From: Marine Group I thaumarchaeote SCGC AAA799-D11
GTDB lineage: Archaea > Thermoproteota > Nitrososphaeria > Nitrososphaerales > Nitrosopumilaceae
DNA: 64,000 nucleotides
Direction: 5' to 3'
Assembly (NCBI GenBank): GCA_000746765.1
Contig: JOSY01000011.1
Location: forward strand, 27,200 to 91,199
The notes below the pieces were generated by a model. It did no database searches. It was not told where the DNA came from and saw only the letters and a list, made by a program, of their open reading frames with translations. Position 1 is the first letter of the stretch, and each line of letters starts with the position of its first letter. Positions 9,361-20,000 of the stretch are shown here, piece by piece. The translations under genes were made by a program, and so were the position numbers.

Positions 9361-10758
9361 ATGTCTCAAACACTTTCCAAATTAGACACAAGTCACATTG
9401 ATGAAATTTCTTCATCATACAATGAACCTGATTGGCTAAAAGATTACAGAAAAGACTCTTTGTCTGTTTATGACAGCCTTCCAATTGAACTGTCCCCTCT
9501 TTACAATAAGTACACTGATGCAAAAAAAATGGATCCTGAAAAAGTTTCATTGTCTGCATCAACTGCACAAACTACACCTTCTTTTCTTCAAAAAAGATTG
9601 GGCGAACTTGAAAACGAAATTTGCGTTATCCAAATTGGCACACACATAACTAAAATCAACCTACCTGAAGATCTAAAATCCAAAGGATTAGTAATCTCTT
9701 CTATTTCTGATGCAATTGCAAATAATTCTGAACTAGTCAAAAAAGCACTAGAAACATCAAAGTCTCAAGATGATAAATTCACTGCCTTAAACAATGCAGC
9801 CTTTAACTCAGGCATATTCATCCACATTCCACGTAATTTGATTCTAGAAAAACCAATTCATTTCTTATCTTGCTTGTCTGATGATGGGCTTTCAGTAATA
9901 TCTAGGAACATCATTTTTGCTGATGAAAGTAGCAAAGCAACAGTTGTCCAAGAACTGTATTCTCCAAAATCTGATTCTCAACAAGCATATCTGGAATTAC
10001 TTAACACCAATGTTGCAGCAAATGCACAACTTGATGTTACCACATTACAAATGATTGATCAACATGCAGTTAACTTTTCTACACGAAGAACTGATCTTGC
10101 ACAAGATGCAAAAATAAACTGGTATTCTGGACTCTTTGGTTCAATGCTGTCCAGATACAAAATTGACTATTTCCTAAATGGAACAGGTGCATCCTCAAAT
10201 GATTCAGAAGTTGTCTTTGGAAATAATGAACAATCATTTGACATTCAAACAAATGTGAATCATGAGAGCCCTGCAACTGAGGGACGTGTAGTTGAAAAAT
10301 CAATCCTTAGAAACAAATCAAAATCTTTGTTCAAAGGTATGATTCGAATTAAAGAAAATGCTGTAAAATCAAACTCTTTTCTGTCTGGCCGTTCAATCCT
10401 GTTGGATAAAGATGCAAAATCTGATGCAATTCCTGGGCTTGAAATTTTCACAAATGATGTTAAAGCAACGCACTCCGCATCAGTAGCTCAAATTGATGAA
10501 GAACAAGTATTCTATTTGAAAACAAGATGTCTAAGCCATGAAGAAGCTGAAAGAACTATTGTTGAAGGATTTTTGGAACCACTTTCAAGAAAGATGTCTT
10601 ACCAAGTCAGGGCATGGATTGCTTATCTTATTGAATCAAAATGGGAAAACCGTGAACTTACTGTCAATACTGATGAAGAACTAACCAAATTTGTTGAAGT
10701 AGAAGAAACACGTTACAACGAAGATGCCGAAATAGAACAACACTACAAGTATAGGTGA
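9361..10758 (+). CDS. sufD: Fe-S cluster assembly protein SufD
   Basis: SufB/SufD family C-terminus (THSASVAQIDEEQVFYLKTRCLSHEEAERTIVEGFLEPL), follows sufB. Confidence 0.92.
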   Translation: MSQTLSKLDTSHIDEISSSYNEPDWLKDYRKDSLSVYDSLPIELSPLYNKYTDAKKMDPEKVSLSASTAQTTPSFLQKRLGELENEICVIQIGTHITKINLPEDLKSKGLVISSISDAIANNSELVKKALETSKSQDDKFTALNNAAFNSGIFIHIPRNLILEKPIHFLSCLSDDGLSVISRNIIFADESSKATVVQELYSPKSDSQQAYLELLNTNVAANAQLDVTTLQMIDQHAVNFSTRRTDLAQDAKINWYSGLFGSMLSRYKIDYFLNGTGASSNDSEVVFGNNEQSFDIQTNVNHESPATEGRVVEKSILRNKSKSLFKGMIRIKENAVKSNSFLSGRSILLDKDAKSDAIPGLEIFTNDVKATHSASVAQIDEEQVFYLKTRCLSHEEAERTIVEGFLEPLSRKMSYQVRAWIAYLIESKWENRELTVNTDEELTKFVEVEETRYNEDAEIEQHYKYR

Positions 10759-11072
10759 TTTTTTTGTCTGAATGGATAAAGGCCTGTAATATAGATCAAG
10801 TAAAAGAAGGACAACTTTTTGGGTTTACACATGATGAAAAAAAAATTCTTTTAGCAAATCTAAAGGGAAAAATCCATGCAACAGACCTAATTTGTACTCA
10901 TGCTGATGCTGATCTTTCAACTGGATTTCTAAGTGATGAAGGTGTACGATGTCCATTACATCTCTCTGTTTTCAACTTAGAGAATGGTGCACCTCAAAAC
11001 CTTCCTGCTGAAACACCTCTAAAAGTATACAATGTTAAAATAGACGACAGCGAAATTTACGTGGAGGTTTAG
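10755..11072 (+). CDS. Rieske-type [2Fe-2S] ferredoxin
   Basis: C-x-H...C-x2-H pattern: LICTHADAD...VRCPLHLSVF. Confidence 0.85.
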   Translation: MIFLSEWIKACNIDQVKEGQLFGFTHDEKKILLANLKGKIHATDLICTHADADLSTGFLSDEGVRCPLHLSVFNLENGAPQNLPAETPLKVYNVKIDDSEIYVEV

Positions 11073-11075
11073 GAT

Positions 11076-12320
11076 ATGCAAAGTGTAGAATCAACTTTTG
11101 AAAATTTAAGAAAAGATTTCCCTATACTTACAAGAACTGTTAGAGATAACAAACATCTAGTTTATCTTGATAATGCATCTACTACACAAAAACCAAATCA
11201 AGTAATTGATGCTATTACTGATTATTACCAAAACCATAATGCAAATATCCACAGAGCAGTTTATGCTCTAGCTGAAGAAGCAACAGAAGCCTATGAAAGT
11301 ACCAGAGATAAAATTGCTAATTTTGTTAACATCAAAGACAGACAAGAAATCATCTTTGTTAGGGGAACTACTGAAGCAATTAATCTAGTTGCATATGCAT
11401 GGGGAAGACCTCACATTAATGAAGGAGATATTATTGTCACTACCGAATACGAACATCATAGCAACATTGTTCCATGGCAACTTCTTACCCAAGAAAAACG
11501 CGCTAAACTAGAATACATTGGAATGGATGATAATGGGGAATTAATTCTAGATGATCTTGATAAATATCTTGCAACAGGTAAAGTGAAACTGGTCACATTT
11601 AGTTTGATGTCTAATGTACTTGGTACAATTACTGATGCCAAAAAAATTATTGAAAAATGCAAGGCCGCAGGTGTTCCTACTTTAGTTGACGGGGCTCAAG
11701 CAGTTCCTCACATGAAAGTTGACCTTGAAGATTTAGGATGTGATTTCTTTGCATTTTCTGGGCACAAAATGTTAGGACCCACTGGAATTGGTGTACTGTG
11801 GGTTAGAAAATCTGTACTTAACACAATGAGCCCTTTCCATGGAGGCGGTGACATGATTCGAGAAGTTCACAAATACGAGACTACTTGGAATGACTTGCCT
11901 TACAAATTTGAAGCTGGAACTCCTAACATTGCTGATGTTGTTGGTCTAGGGGCCGCAATTGACTATCTTACCAAAATTGGAATGGACAATATTCGTGAGC
12001 ATGAAATTGAATTAACAAAATATGCAATTGAGAAATTATCTCAAGTTAAGGGACTTCACATCTATGGCACTAAAGATATTTCAAAACGTGGAGGTGTTAT
12101 CTCGTTTAATTTTGCAGATGTGCATCCGCATGATGTTGCACAAATTATTGATGAGGAAGGAATTGCAGTACGTTCTGGCCATCATTGTGCACAGGTATTG
12201 ATGGAGAGACTAAACGTTGCTGCTACTTCAAGAGCCAGTTTTTACATTTACAATACTAAAGAAGATATTGATGTACTTGTTAATTCATTAAATACGGTGG
12301 CAAAGGTGTTTAAGTTATGA
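11076..12320 (+). CDS. sufS: Cysteine desulfurase SufS
   Basis: VYLDNASTTQKPNQVIDAI, FFAFSGHKMLGPTGIGVLW, VRSGHHCAQVLMERL. Confidence 0.95.
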   Translation: MQSVESTFENLRKDFPILTRTVRDNKHLVYLDNASTTQKPNQVIDAITDYYQNHNANIHRAVYALAEEATEAYESTRDKIANFVNIKDRQEIIFVRGTTEAINLVAYAWGRPHINEGDIIVTTEYEHHSNIVPWQLLTQEKRAKLEYIGMDDNGELILDDLDKYLATGKVKLVTFSLMSNVLGTITDAKKIIEKCKAAGVPTLVDGAQAVPHMKVDLEDLGCDFFAFSGHKMLGPTGIGVLWVRKSVLNTMSPFHGGGDMIREVHKYETTWNDLPYKFEAGTPNIADVVGLGAAIDYLTKIGMDNIREHEIELTKYAIEKLSQVKGLHIYGTKDISKRGGVISFNFADVHPHDVAQIIDEEGIAVRSGHHCAQVLMERLNVAATSRASFYIYNTKEDIDVLVNSLNTVAKVFKL

Positions 12321-12760
12321 GTAGTAATGCTGACATTTACCATGAAATGATTGTAGATTATTCAAGAAACCCCATAAATTATGGAGAGATAGAAGATCAT
12401 GATGTAACTTTCCATGACTCTAATCCATTATGTGGTGATAGTATCGACATTGATATGAAAATTGATGATAACAAAGTAACTGATATCAAATTCCATGGTA
12501 AGGGGTGTGCAATCTGCATGGCATGTTCTTCAGTTTTAACTGAAATCACTAAAGGAAAAAGCCTTGAAGATGTAAGAAATATCGAAAAAAATGATGTCCT
12601 AAGTGAGTTGGGATTAGAACACCTACAAGCAGTCCGAATCAAATGCGCTTTACTTTCTCTCAAAGTACTCAAATCTGCTCTTTACACATACATTGGAAAG
12701 CATCTTGAAAATTCCAAAGATGTGGATAAACTAAAAGAAGAGGCAGCAAACCTGTACTAG
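12317..12760 (+). CDS. sufU: SufU/IscU-type scaffold or sulfurtransferase protein
   Basis: HDSNPLCGDSIDIDMKID, GKGCAICMACSSVLTE. Confidence 0.9.
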   Translation: MSSNADIYHEMIVDYSRNPINYGEIEDHDVTFHDSNPLCGDSIDIDMKIDDNKVTDIKFHGKGCAICMACSSVLTEITKGKSLEDVRNIEKNDVLSELGLEHLQAVRIKCALLSLKVLKSALYTYIGKHLENSKDVDKLKEEAANLY

Positions 12761-12761
12761 T

Positions 12762-13106
12762 ATGAGTTTTACTCCTAAAACACCAATTGAGCTTCAAATA
12801 AGAAAAATAATCTTTGAAAAATTCAATGAGGTAGATACCATTTTTACAAATGATTCTATTTTTGAAATTCTCAAAACATATGGTGACATTAACCCTTCAT
12901 GGATAATTGATGATCTCGAGCCTTTTATCAACGACTTGTGTGATTCTGGCCTTGCAAGAAATGTTGCTCAGAATTTTACCACCATTCATCTGAAACTCTT
13001 TGATGCTGTTGAAAAACTTCATTGCAATGCTTGCAATCAAGACATCTTTCTTGGAAAATCTGAAGATAGAGTTTGCCCAAACTCTTCGTGTAAATCTACT
13101 ATTTAG
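12762..13106 (+). CDS. Conserved hypothetical with C-terminal zinc ribbon
   Basis: 114 aa, LHCNACNQDIFLGKSEDRVCPNSSC. Confidence 0.6.
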   Translation: MSFTPKTPIELQIRKIIFEKFNEVDTIFTNDSIFEILKTYGDINPSWIIDDLEPFINDLCDSGLARNVAQNFTTIHLKLFDAVEKLHCNACNQDIFLGKSEDRVCPNSSCKSTI

Positions 13107-14325
13107 ATTGGTGTCTTATTCTAGCATCTTCTAATGCTTTAATCATTGGCAATTTTTCTCCTGTAAGGTATAACACTAAAGCTCCCCCGGCAGTACTGAT
13201 GTGATTAATTTTATCTGCCAGTCCTTGCTGCTTTAGTGCAGTTGTCAGGTGACCTCCACTAACAATTGTTGTTGCCATTGAATTTGCTACTGCAGTCAGT
13301 AATGCTTTAGTTCCAAAACTGAAATTTTCTTTTTCAAAAAATCCTGCCGGACCGCTGATAAATACAGTTCCTGCACCTGCAATTAATTTTGAATAATATT
13401 CTACAGTTTTTGGACCTAAATCAAATATCTTGTCCCCCTTGCCCATCTCTCTTACATCCATCTCGACTCTCTCACCGTCTTTGTCAATTGCAATGTCTAC
13501 TGGTGTTGCAAAGACGTCTGGATATTCGCCTATCAATGTGTGAGCTTTTGCGACAACTTCTTCTTCTCTTTTGATTCCAAGTGAGGATTTCACTCTAGCT
13601 TGTGCACGCATGAACACATTTCCAATTAATCCTGTTAGTAAGACATGATCTGCTCTGCCGTTTTGAATAAGTAATTTGATTGCCTCAAGCCTATCTGGTA
13701 CTTTAGAGCCTCCTAAAACTATCACATGAGGTGCCTTTGCAACAGTCATGATTTCATCAAGATTTCTAACTTCTCTTTCCACAATTCTTCCTGCACATGC
13801 AGGTAGTACTTGTGGAAATCCTACAATTGATGGGTGTGATCTGTGTGCACTAGGAAATGAATCTAAAACACAGAGATCAAACAGTTTTGCTAATCGAGTA
13901 ACCATAATTGTTTTTGCTGCATTTTCTGGAGTAAACTCGTAATTTTCTTCAGCACATAATCTGAGATTATCTAAAAGTAAGATGTCTCCACTTTCTAAAT
14001 TTTTAATCGCATTTTGTGCAGCTTCTCCAATAACATCTTCAACATATTTTATTTCCCGATTCATTAATTTTTCAAGAACTTTTGCATGTTTGTCCATTCC
14101 AGTATAATCGTTATTCCCGACTCTTCCTTGGTGTGACGCAACAACCACTTTGGCATCTTTTAGTGACTGCAGTGTTTCTATGGCTTCTTCAATTCTTTTA
14201 GTACCTGAAATCTCCATGGTTTCTGGATCGATTGGACAATTCATGTCTACTCTCAAAAAAACGGTTTTACCTTTTAGGTCAAAATCATCTAGTGTGAGTA
14301 CCTTCACGACTTTTCTATTATGCAC
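13099..14325 (-). CDS. pgk: Phosphoglycerate kinase
   Basis: VFLRVDMNCPID, VLGGSKVPDRLEAI, FISGPAGFFE, VSGGHLTTAL. Confidence 0.95.
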   Translation of the reverse strand: MHNRKVVKVLTLDDFDLKGKTVFLRVDMNCPIDPETMEISGTKRIEEAIETLQSLKDAKVVVASHQGRVGNNDYTGMDKHAKVLEKLMNREIKYVEDVIGEAAQNAIKNLESGDILLLDNLRLCAEENYEFTPENAAKTIMVTRLAKLFDLCVLDSFPSAHRSHPSIVGFPQVLPACAGRIVEREVRNLDEIMTVAKAPHVIVLGGSKVPDRLEAIKLLIQNGRADHVLLTGLIGNVFMRAQARVKSSLGIKREEEVVAKAHTLIGEYPDVFATPVDIAIDKDGERVEMDVREMGKGDKIFDLGPKTVEYYSKLIAGAGTVFISGPAGFFEKENFSFGTKALLTAVANSMATTIVSGGHLTTALKQQGLADKINHISTAGGALVLYLTGEKLPMIKALEDARIRHQSK

Positions 14326-14443
14326 TTGGTTAAATTCTTTGAGCCGATCAGAATTATTCGGTTAACTTTGTTTTCAAAAATATTGATTTCCAAAACTTAT
14401 CTATTGACAAAAATTAAAAGATGTGTAAATGGAGTTTGATTGA

Positions 14444-15112
14444 TTGCAAAGCTGGCTTTTTGACATCAGGTCTCGTTCATTTGTATTACTGACAATTTTA
14501 TTTTTGATTTTAACTGGATTAGTGTATTCTGGGGTTACTGAAAGCTTTGATCAAAATGTAGTTTCATTTTTCTCTGAAAATGTTGGAAACCCCACACTTG
14601 ACATCATAATGCAGTATGTAACGGAAAGTGGTGATGTCTTTAACATGTTGATATTTGGAATTGTGATGTTAATTATTCCAAAAACTCGAAGGATAGGAAT
14701 TACTCTTATGATATTGATTGTATTGTCTACTCTTCTAACTGGATACATAAAATGTGGAATTGACCGTGATAGGCCTGATTTTGATTATGAAGGTGTAGAG
14801 TTTCCAGTGGAGATTAGCCGTGATACTTTTGCTCTGTTTTGTGAGGGTGGATTTGATGCTTCTTACCCCTCTGGGCATGCTGCTAGGGCTATGATATTTG
14901 GAATCATTTTGGGATATGCATTGTCTGAAAGGTTCCCTAGGGGTGCATATTTGCTGTTCTTGTATCCTGTGATGATCTCTTTGAGCAGAATCTATGTTTT
15001 GCAACATTATCCTATGGATGTGATAGGTGGAACTGTTATCGGAATTATGCTTGCTGGTGTGATGGCAAATAGAACAAAACTTTACAAAATTTTTGATAAA
15101 TCAAAAACCTAA
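14444..15112 (+). CDS. PAP2-family membrane phosphatase
   Basis: RDRPDF, YPSGHAARAM, SRIYVLQHYPMDVIGG (PAP2 signature). Confidence 0.85.
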   Translation: MQSWLFDIRSRSFVLLTILFLILTGLVYSGVTESFDQNVVSFFSENVGNPTLDIIMQYVTESGDVFNMLIFGIVMLIIPKTRRIGITLMILIVLSTLLTGYIKCGIDRDRPDFDYEGVEFPVEISRDTFALFCEGGFDASYPSGHAARAMIFGIILGYALSERFPRGAYLLFLYPVMISLSRIYVLQHYPMDVIGGTVIGIMLAGVMANRTKLYKIFDKSKT

Positions 15113-15424
15113 TTCAGTTAATGCAGAATTGCTAATCAAAACTATTGCATAATGTTTGTCATCGTGATGATATGTCCAATATCTAACATCACGAATTTCA
15201 TTTTTTTGTCTTAATCCATGAGTTACTCCAGTTGTAACAGTATATCCGATTCTTTTTGCAAGTTTTGATTCTTTTGGCATTAAAACTCTAAAACCTTCTT
15301 TTTTACCCTGGAATCCAATACTTACCATGTCTTCAACAGCATTTGATGCATCTTTTTCATCTTTAAGATCATATGTTTTTACAACTGGCAAGTCTTTTGG
15401 ATGAAAATCCATGATATTTGTCAT
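15101..15424 (-). CDS. Hypothetical protein
   Basis: 107 aa uninterrupted ORF, plausible composition; overlaps PAP2 gene tail by 12 nt. Confidence 0.5.
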   Translation of the reverse strand: MTNIMDFHPKDLPVVKTYDLKDEKDASNAVEDMVSIGFQGKKEGFRVLMPKESKLAKRIGYTVTTGVTHGLRQKNEIRDVRYWTYHHDDKHYAIVLISNSALTELGF

Positions 15425-15537
15425 ATATCTTGACTAATATTTTTTAAAAAAATGATATTTGCGATCAATATTAGTTAATTTTCTTAACTGGTAAGTCAAA
15501 TCATGATTATATTAACAACTTAATCGACTCTTTTGAT

Positions 15538-16386
15538 TTGTTTGAATCATTGGCATCATTAGAAAAAACAGTTTTACAACTACGTAAAAAACAACAAGAA
15601 GCAACTAAACTAAGAAGAAAAGCAGAAAAACAACTCAAAGAAGTTCTTTCAGCTCAGAGACGTTCTTCTTCAGGTCTTAACTCCCTTGATAAAAAAATAG
15701 AAACTGAAAAAGAAGATGTCTCAGATGTCTCTGACGTTTTAAATCAAAAAAATTCTCAATTAGCAAGTATTGAAAGATTAGTTCAGGCTGCTGAAGAGCG
15801 CTTATCCCGGGAAAAAGAGGCAATTGAACAAACTGAGCAAGAAATTGAATTTTCTGAGACTCCTGAAGAAAAGCAGTATGCTGAGTCAAGATTACGCTCA
15901 TTAAGGGATCATGTTGAAGAATTGACTTCTGAAATTAAGAGTAGACAAAAAACTGCAAAAAAAATTGCTGAAGATGTTGCCAAATATGATAGCATAAAAT
16001 CAAAAATTTCAACTAAAATCCAAAAGCAATCTAAATCAAAACCCTCACTCCGTGAGACAATGACATCCAGTAAGAAAGCAGCAGAAAAATTTGTCAAAGA
16101 AGTAGAAAGGAGAACAAAAGCTGAGGAATCTGCAAAGAGAGCATTAGCAAAAGCGTCTGCAAAATTAAAAGAACTTTTGGCTAAACGAAAAACTGCAGCT
16201 AAAAAGAAGGCAACTAAAAAGAAACCAGCAAGAAAAACTGCAGCTAAAAAGAAGGCAACTAAAAAGAAACCAGCAAGAAAAACTGCAGCTAAAAAGAAAG
16301 CCACTAAAAAGAAACCCGCAAGAAAAACTGCAGCTAAAAAGAAAGCCACTAAAAAGAAACCCGCAAGAAAAGTAGGTTTTGTGTAA
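15538..16386 (+). CDS. Coiled-coil protein with histone H1-like Lys/Ala/Pro repeat tail
   Basis: TTG start; long heptad-rich region then 4x KTAAKKKATKKKPAR. Confidence 0.75.
   Translation: MFESLASLEKTVLQLRKKQQEATKLRRKAEKQLKEVLSAQRRSSSGLNSLDKKIETEKEDVSDVSDVLNQKNSQLASIERLVQAAEERLSREKEAIEQTEQEIEFSETPEEKQYAESRLRSLRDHVEELTSEIKSRQKTAKKIAEDVAKYDSIKSKISTKIQKQSKSKPSLRETMTSSKKAAEKFVKEVERRTKAEESAKRALAKASAKLKELLAKRKTAAKKKATKKKPARKTAAKKKATKKKPARKTAAKKKATKKKPARKTAAKKKATKKKPARKVGFV
16189..16368 (+). repeat. Four tandem 45-bp coding repeats (15 aa KTAAKKKATKKKPAR)
   Basis: 16189-16233, 16234-16278, 16279-16323, 16324-16368; copies 1=2 and 3=4 at the nucleotide level. Confidence 0.95.
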
Positions 16387-16395
16387 ATTTTTACA

Positions 16396-17001
16396 ATGAA
16401 AAAACGTGGGCCGATTATTGCTGTCTCTGGAATAATTTTAGTTGTAATTTCTCTTTCAATTGCAGCATCTGCTATCCCAACTAATGTTACTGGACCTGGT
16501 GATTTCTTTGTCTCTTCATTGTTTGAAGATATGTTTGATGAAATATCTGATGAAATTCAAATTATGCCTGATGATTCGGCACATTTCTCTTACACGACAT
16601 ATTCTTCAGATGTTCCAATTTTGTGGGGTATTCAAATTCTTGATTATCAAGCAGGAGATGAATTATCAATAACAATCTCAAACATTTTTGGTGATGATTA
16701 TGGAACATTCATTCAAGATGAACCTATTCTTTTTGAAGTATTACAAATATCTCAATCTGATACACTAAATCTTGAAATTAAAAATCTCGGTGTAAATGAT
16801 GTTACAATAATTACTATGTTTTCTGAAGATCCTGAAAATTCTGAAGCTTTCACAAATCCTGATTCTCCAGTAATGAATATGGTTGTACCATTGATGGTTT
16901 CTGGTATTTTACTAGTTTTGGGAATTATTGTTTCCATAATTGGAGTTATAGTGATACTAGTAGATCTGAAAAATAACTATGATAATAAAAGAAATTATTG
17001 A
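16396..17001 (+). CDS. Membrane-anchored extracytoplasmic hypothetical protein
   Basis: N-terminal signal/TM GPIIAVSGIILVVISLSIAASA and C-terminal TM VPLMVSGILLVLGIIVSIIGVIVILV. Confidence 0.6.
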   Translation: MKKRGPIIAVSGIILVVISLSIAASAIPTNVTGPGDFFVSSLFEDMFDEISDEIQIMPDDSAHFSYTTYSSDVPILWGIQILDYQAGDELSITISNIFGDDYGTFIQDEPILFEVLQISQSDTLNLEIKNLGVNDVTIITMFSEDPENSEAFTNPDSPVMNMVVPLMVSGILLVLGIIVSIIGVIVILVDLKNNYDNKRNY

Positions 17002-17091
17002 GGAATAACTATGAAAAAATTCACAATTATTTTTTACCGTGATTGAAAATCATCATTATTTTTAATTAATACTATGTGAAATTCTTAAAAG

Positions 17092-20000
17092 TTGTCAAAA
17101 AACATATTTTCAGTTATTGGGTTGATTTTTGCAATAATATTACTTTCCCCCAATGTGGCCGTTTTTGGTTATGATCCCGATGACCCTTCCTTTCAACAAC
17201 CTAATCCGAATGTACCTCCTCATCCTGATACTCCTGTGGGCAAAAACTTGGTACACCATGAACAAGAATCCATTAAAAACACGATTGATTTTTTACGCGA
17301 AAAAGGATTTCATGCTGAAGCAGATAACATTCAGAAATATTTAGATCAAGGTAAAATTGAAGTTGTAAAAAAAGGTGATTGGGTAGGTCCTGACTCTGAT
17401 GATTTTTTTGTCAATCCTGACGATCCTAGTGAAGATCTAGATGGACTTAATACTGAACATGGAGGTTCTGTTTTTATTAATAAAGAATTATTAAAAAATT
17501 TTCCTAGAAAACCTTATGGTCCTTCTGATGTTGATAAAATAGTAAAATTAGCTGCTACATTGATACATGAAAAAGTTCATTCTGAAAAACATTATTGGAG
17601 ATTATTTGTTTATGATGAAAATGAAGTTGAAGCATTTAAAATTGAATTAGAATTTTTAGATAAATTCATCGATATTTATTTGAAAGAATGTAAAACTCTG
17701 ATTGAAAATAATGCTGATGTTCAAGAGATTAAAGATTGTTTACGTACAGTAAAATGGTTAGTTGATCAAAAAATTAAAGCAATTGGAGATTATCATAAAG
17801 GAAAATATGGAGACCCAATAAACAAATCAGATTTGCATGACATTTCTGATGCTCTTCATGAATTTTTTCAATGTTTGATTTTGGATAATTGTGATAAAAC
17901 ATTTGATGAAATACTTGATGAAATAATTAAAAAACATAAAAAATTTTGGGAGTATGAAAAAAATGAATTTGAAAAAATGATGATGGATATCAAATTAAAA
18001 ACACAAAATATGCAAATTATTCCTTCTTGGATAAAAACAACTACAAATTTTTGGGCTGAAAACCAAATTTCAGATGATGAATTTGTTAATGCGATGAAAT
18101 TTCTAATTCAAGAAAATATTATACGTGGTTACGCGGTTTCTGAGAAATCTATGATCCCTGAAAATAACTCTAATATTCCAAAATGGATAAAAAATAATGC
18201 TGCATGGTGGGTTAATGATCAGATAGACGATGCTAGCTTCTTGTCTGGAATTGACTATATGTTAGATACTAAAATCATAGACATTCCAAATATTGTAAAA
18301 CTAGAAAACAAAAAGAAAGGCGAAATTGAAATTGATGTTGTAGATCCTCCAGAAGATGGTGGCTTTGATGAAACCCCTACAAATATCAAAAGTCCTCCAG
18401 AAGGTGGCTTCCCTATGTTACTATACAAAGATTGGTTGAAAGGATTTGGTCAATGTGATAGACAATATGAAGAAAAATGGAGTGGAGAAGGAGAAAATAG
18501 AAAATTAAAAGAGTTTACTGAAAAATGTGTTGATAAAAATGGAAATGTAATAGGAACTACTACTTGGGTTTATGATGATGAAGGCAATTTAGTACATGTT
18601 TTTGAAACACCTGATCCTTCAACAGGAAAGGGTAGAAATGCTGTAATAATTTGGTATGATGAAGATGGCGTTGCTGCTATTTCCTGTTGGGCCGATGGCA
18701 AAGAAGAAATCTATCGAGAAGTGATAAAAGACCAAAATGGAAATTATGATGTTCTACAAGAAGAAAAATCATTTTCATATGTAATTCCTGATGGAGCAAA
18801 TTGGACAATTAAAATTGAAACAGAGAACAATGAATCTCACGAATTTTCAATTGATCCAATTCTTGCAGTTGAACAAAATATTCCTCAACACACTGAATCT
18901 GATCTGTACATCCCACCTGTTCATTTATTCCAAAGTTGGACTCCTGATGGTTGGGAAGGTGCTTTAGAAGAGGGGTTAACTACTCCTGTTCCCCCTGGTG
19001 GTAAGGGAGATGTCATCCCTGGTGAAGATAATTTCGTACATAAAGAAGAAAAAACATGTCAAGATGTACAAAATGGAAATATTCATCGTTTTGAAAAAGG
19101 AAAAATTGATTATACTCTAATTTGTAAAGATGGAAAACAAGTTGGCAAAATACAATATCACTTTGACTTTAATGGAAGATTAATCAATATTCAATTTATA
19201 GGGGAATCTGGATTGATTTCAGAAACTGAAATAATCTATTTGTTAGGACATGGTGATGCAATTAATTGGATTCAGTGCAAAGATGAAAACGGTAACATTA
19301 TAGATAAAAAACAAGTCAAAACAGATGATGATGGAAATATTGTATTAGTGCCATTTGATGATTCTACTGATTCTCAAACAGACACTTCTGATATTGTTAT
19401 TCCAACGCCGATAAGTTATTGGGATGGAACAACATATCAAATTTCATCATATGATGCTGGTCCTACTGAAACATATCTTGTAGATTTGTTTGGAGGAAAT
19501 GATGGTAAAGTCATTGGCACTGCAAGTGTCATTGATTCAGAATTAGGTAAAGCACTTGACTTTGATGGAACTTCCTATGTCTTAATTGAAAACAATGATA
19601 ATCTCAATTTTGGAGTAGATGATTTTACAATCATGGCTTGGGTGAAAACTAACACCCAAGGTACAGGAGGAGCAAATGACTTTATCTTATCAAAATCTCA
19701 CTCAGGAGCAGATATCCAATACACTCTAGGATATAGAGAAAATACAAATGCTAATCCTTGGGTTGCAATGCAAGACCCTGAAACAGGTGAACTTGGTTGG
19801 GCTCAAGCTCAGATCAATATTGCAGATGGAGAATTTCATCATATAGCAGGCGTCAGAAGTGGAACAACTATGACATTTTATTATGATGGAGTTCCAAAAA
19901 GCGAAATAGAGACTTCATATGCTATATCTGCAACCAGTGAAAATCCAGTAACTGTAGGTGGACGAGTAAATCAATCACATGATCCAAACTTTAATGGACA

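Noticed and set aside
15909-16349. 146-aa minus-strand ORF with repeated FFLAAVFLAGFFLVA (looks like TM repeats)
   Set aside because: It is the antisense reading of the Lys/Ala repeat tail of 15538-16386; composition is an artefact.
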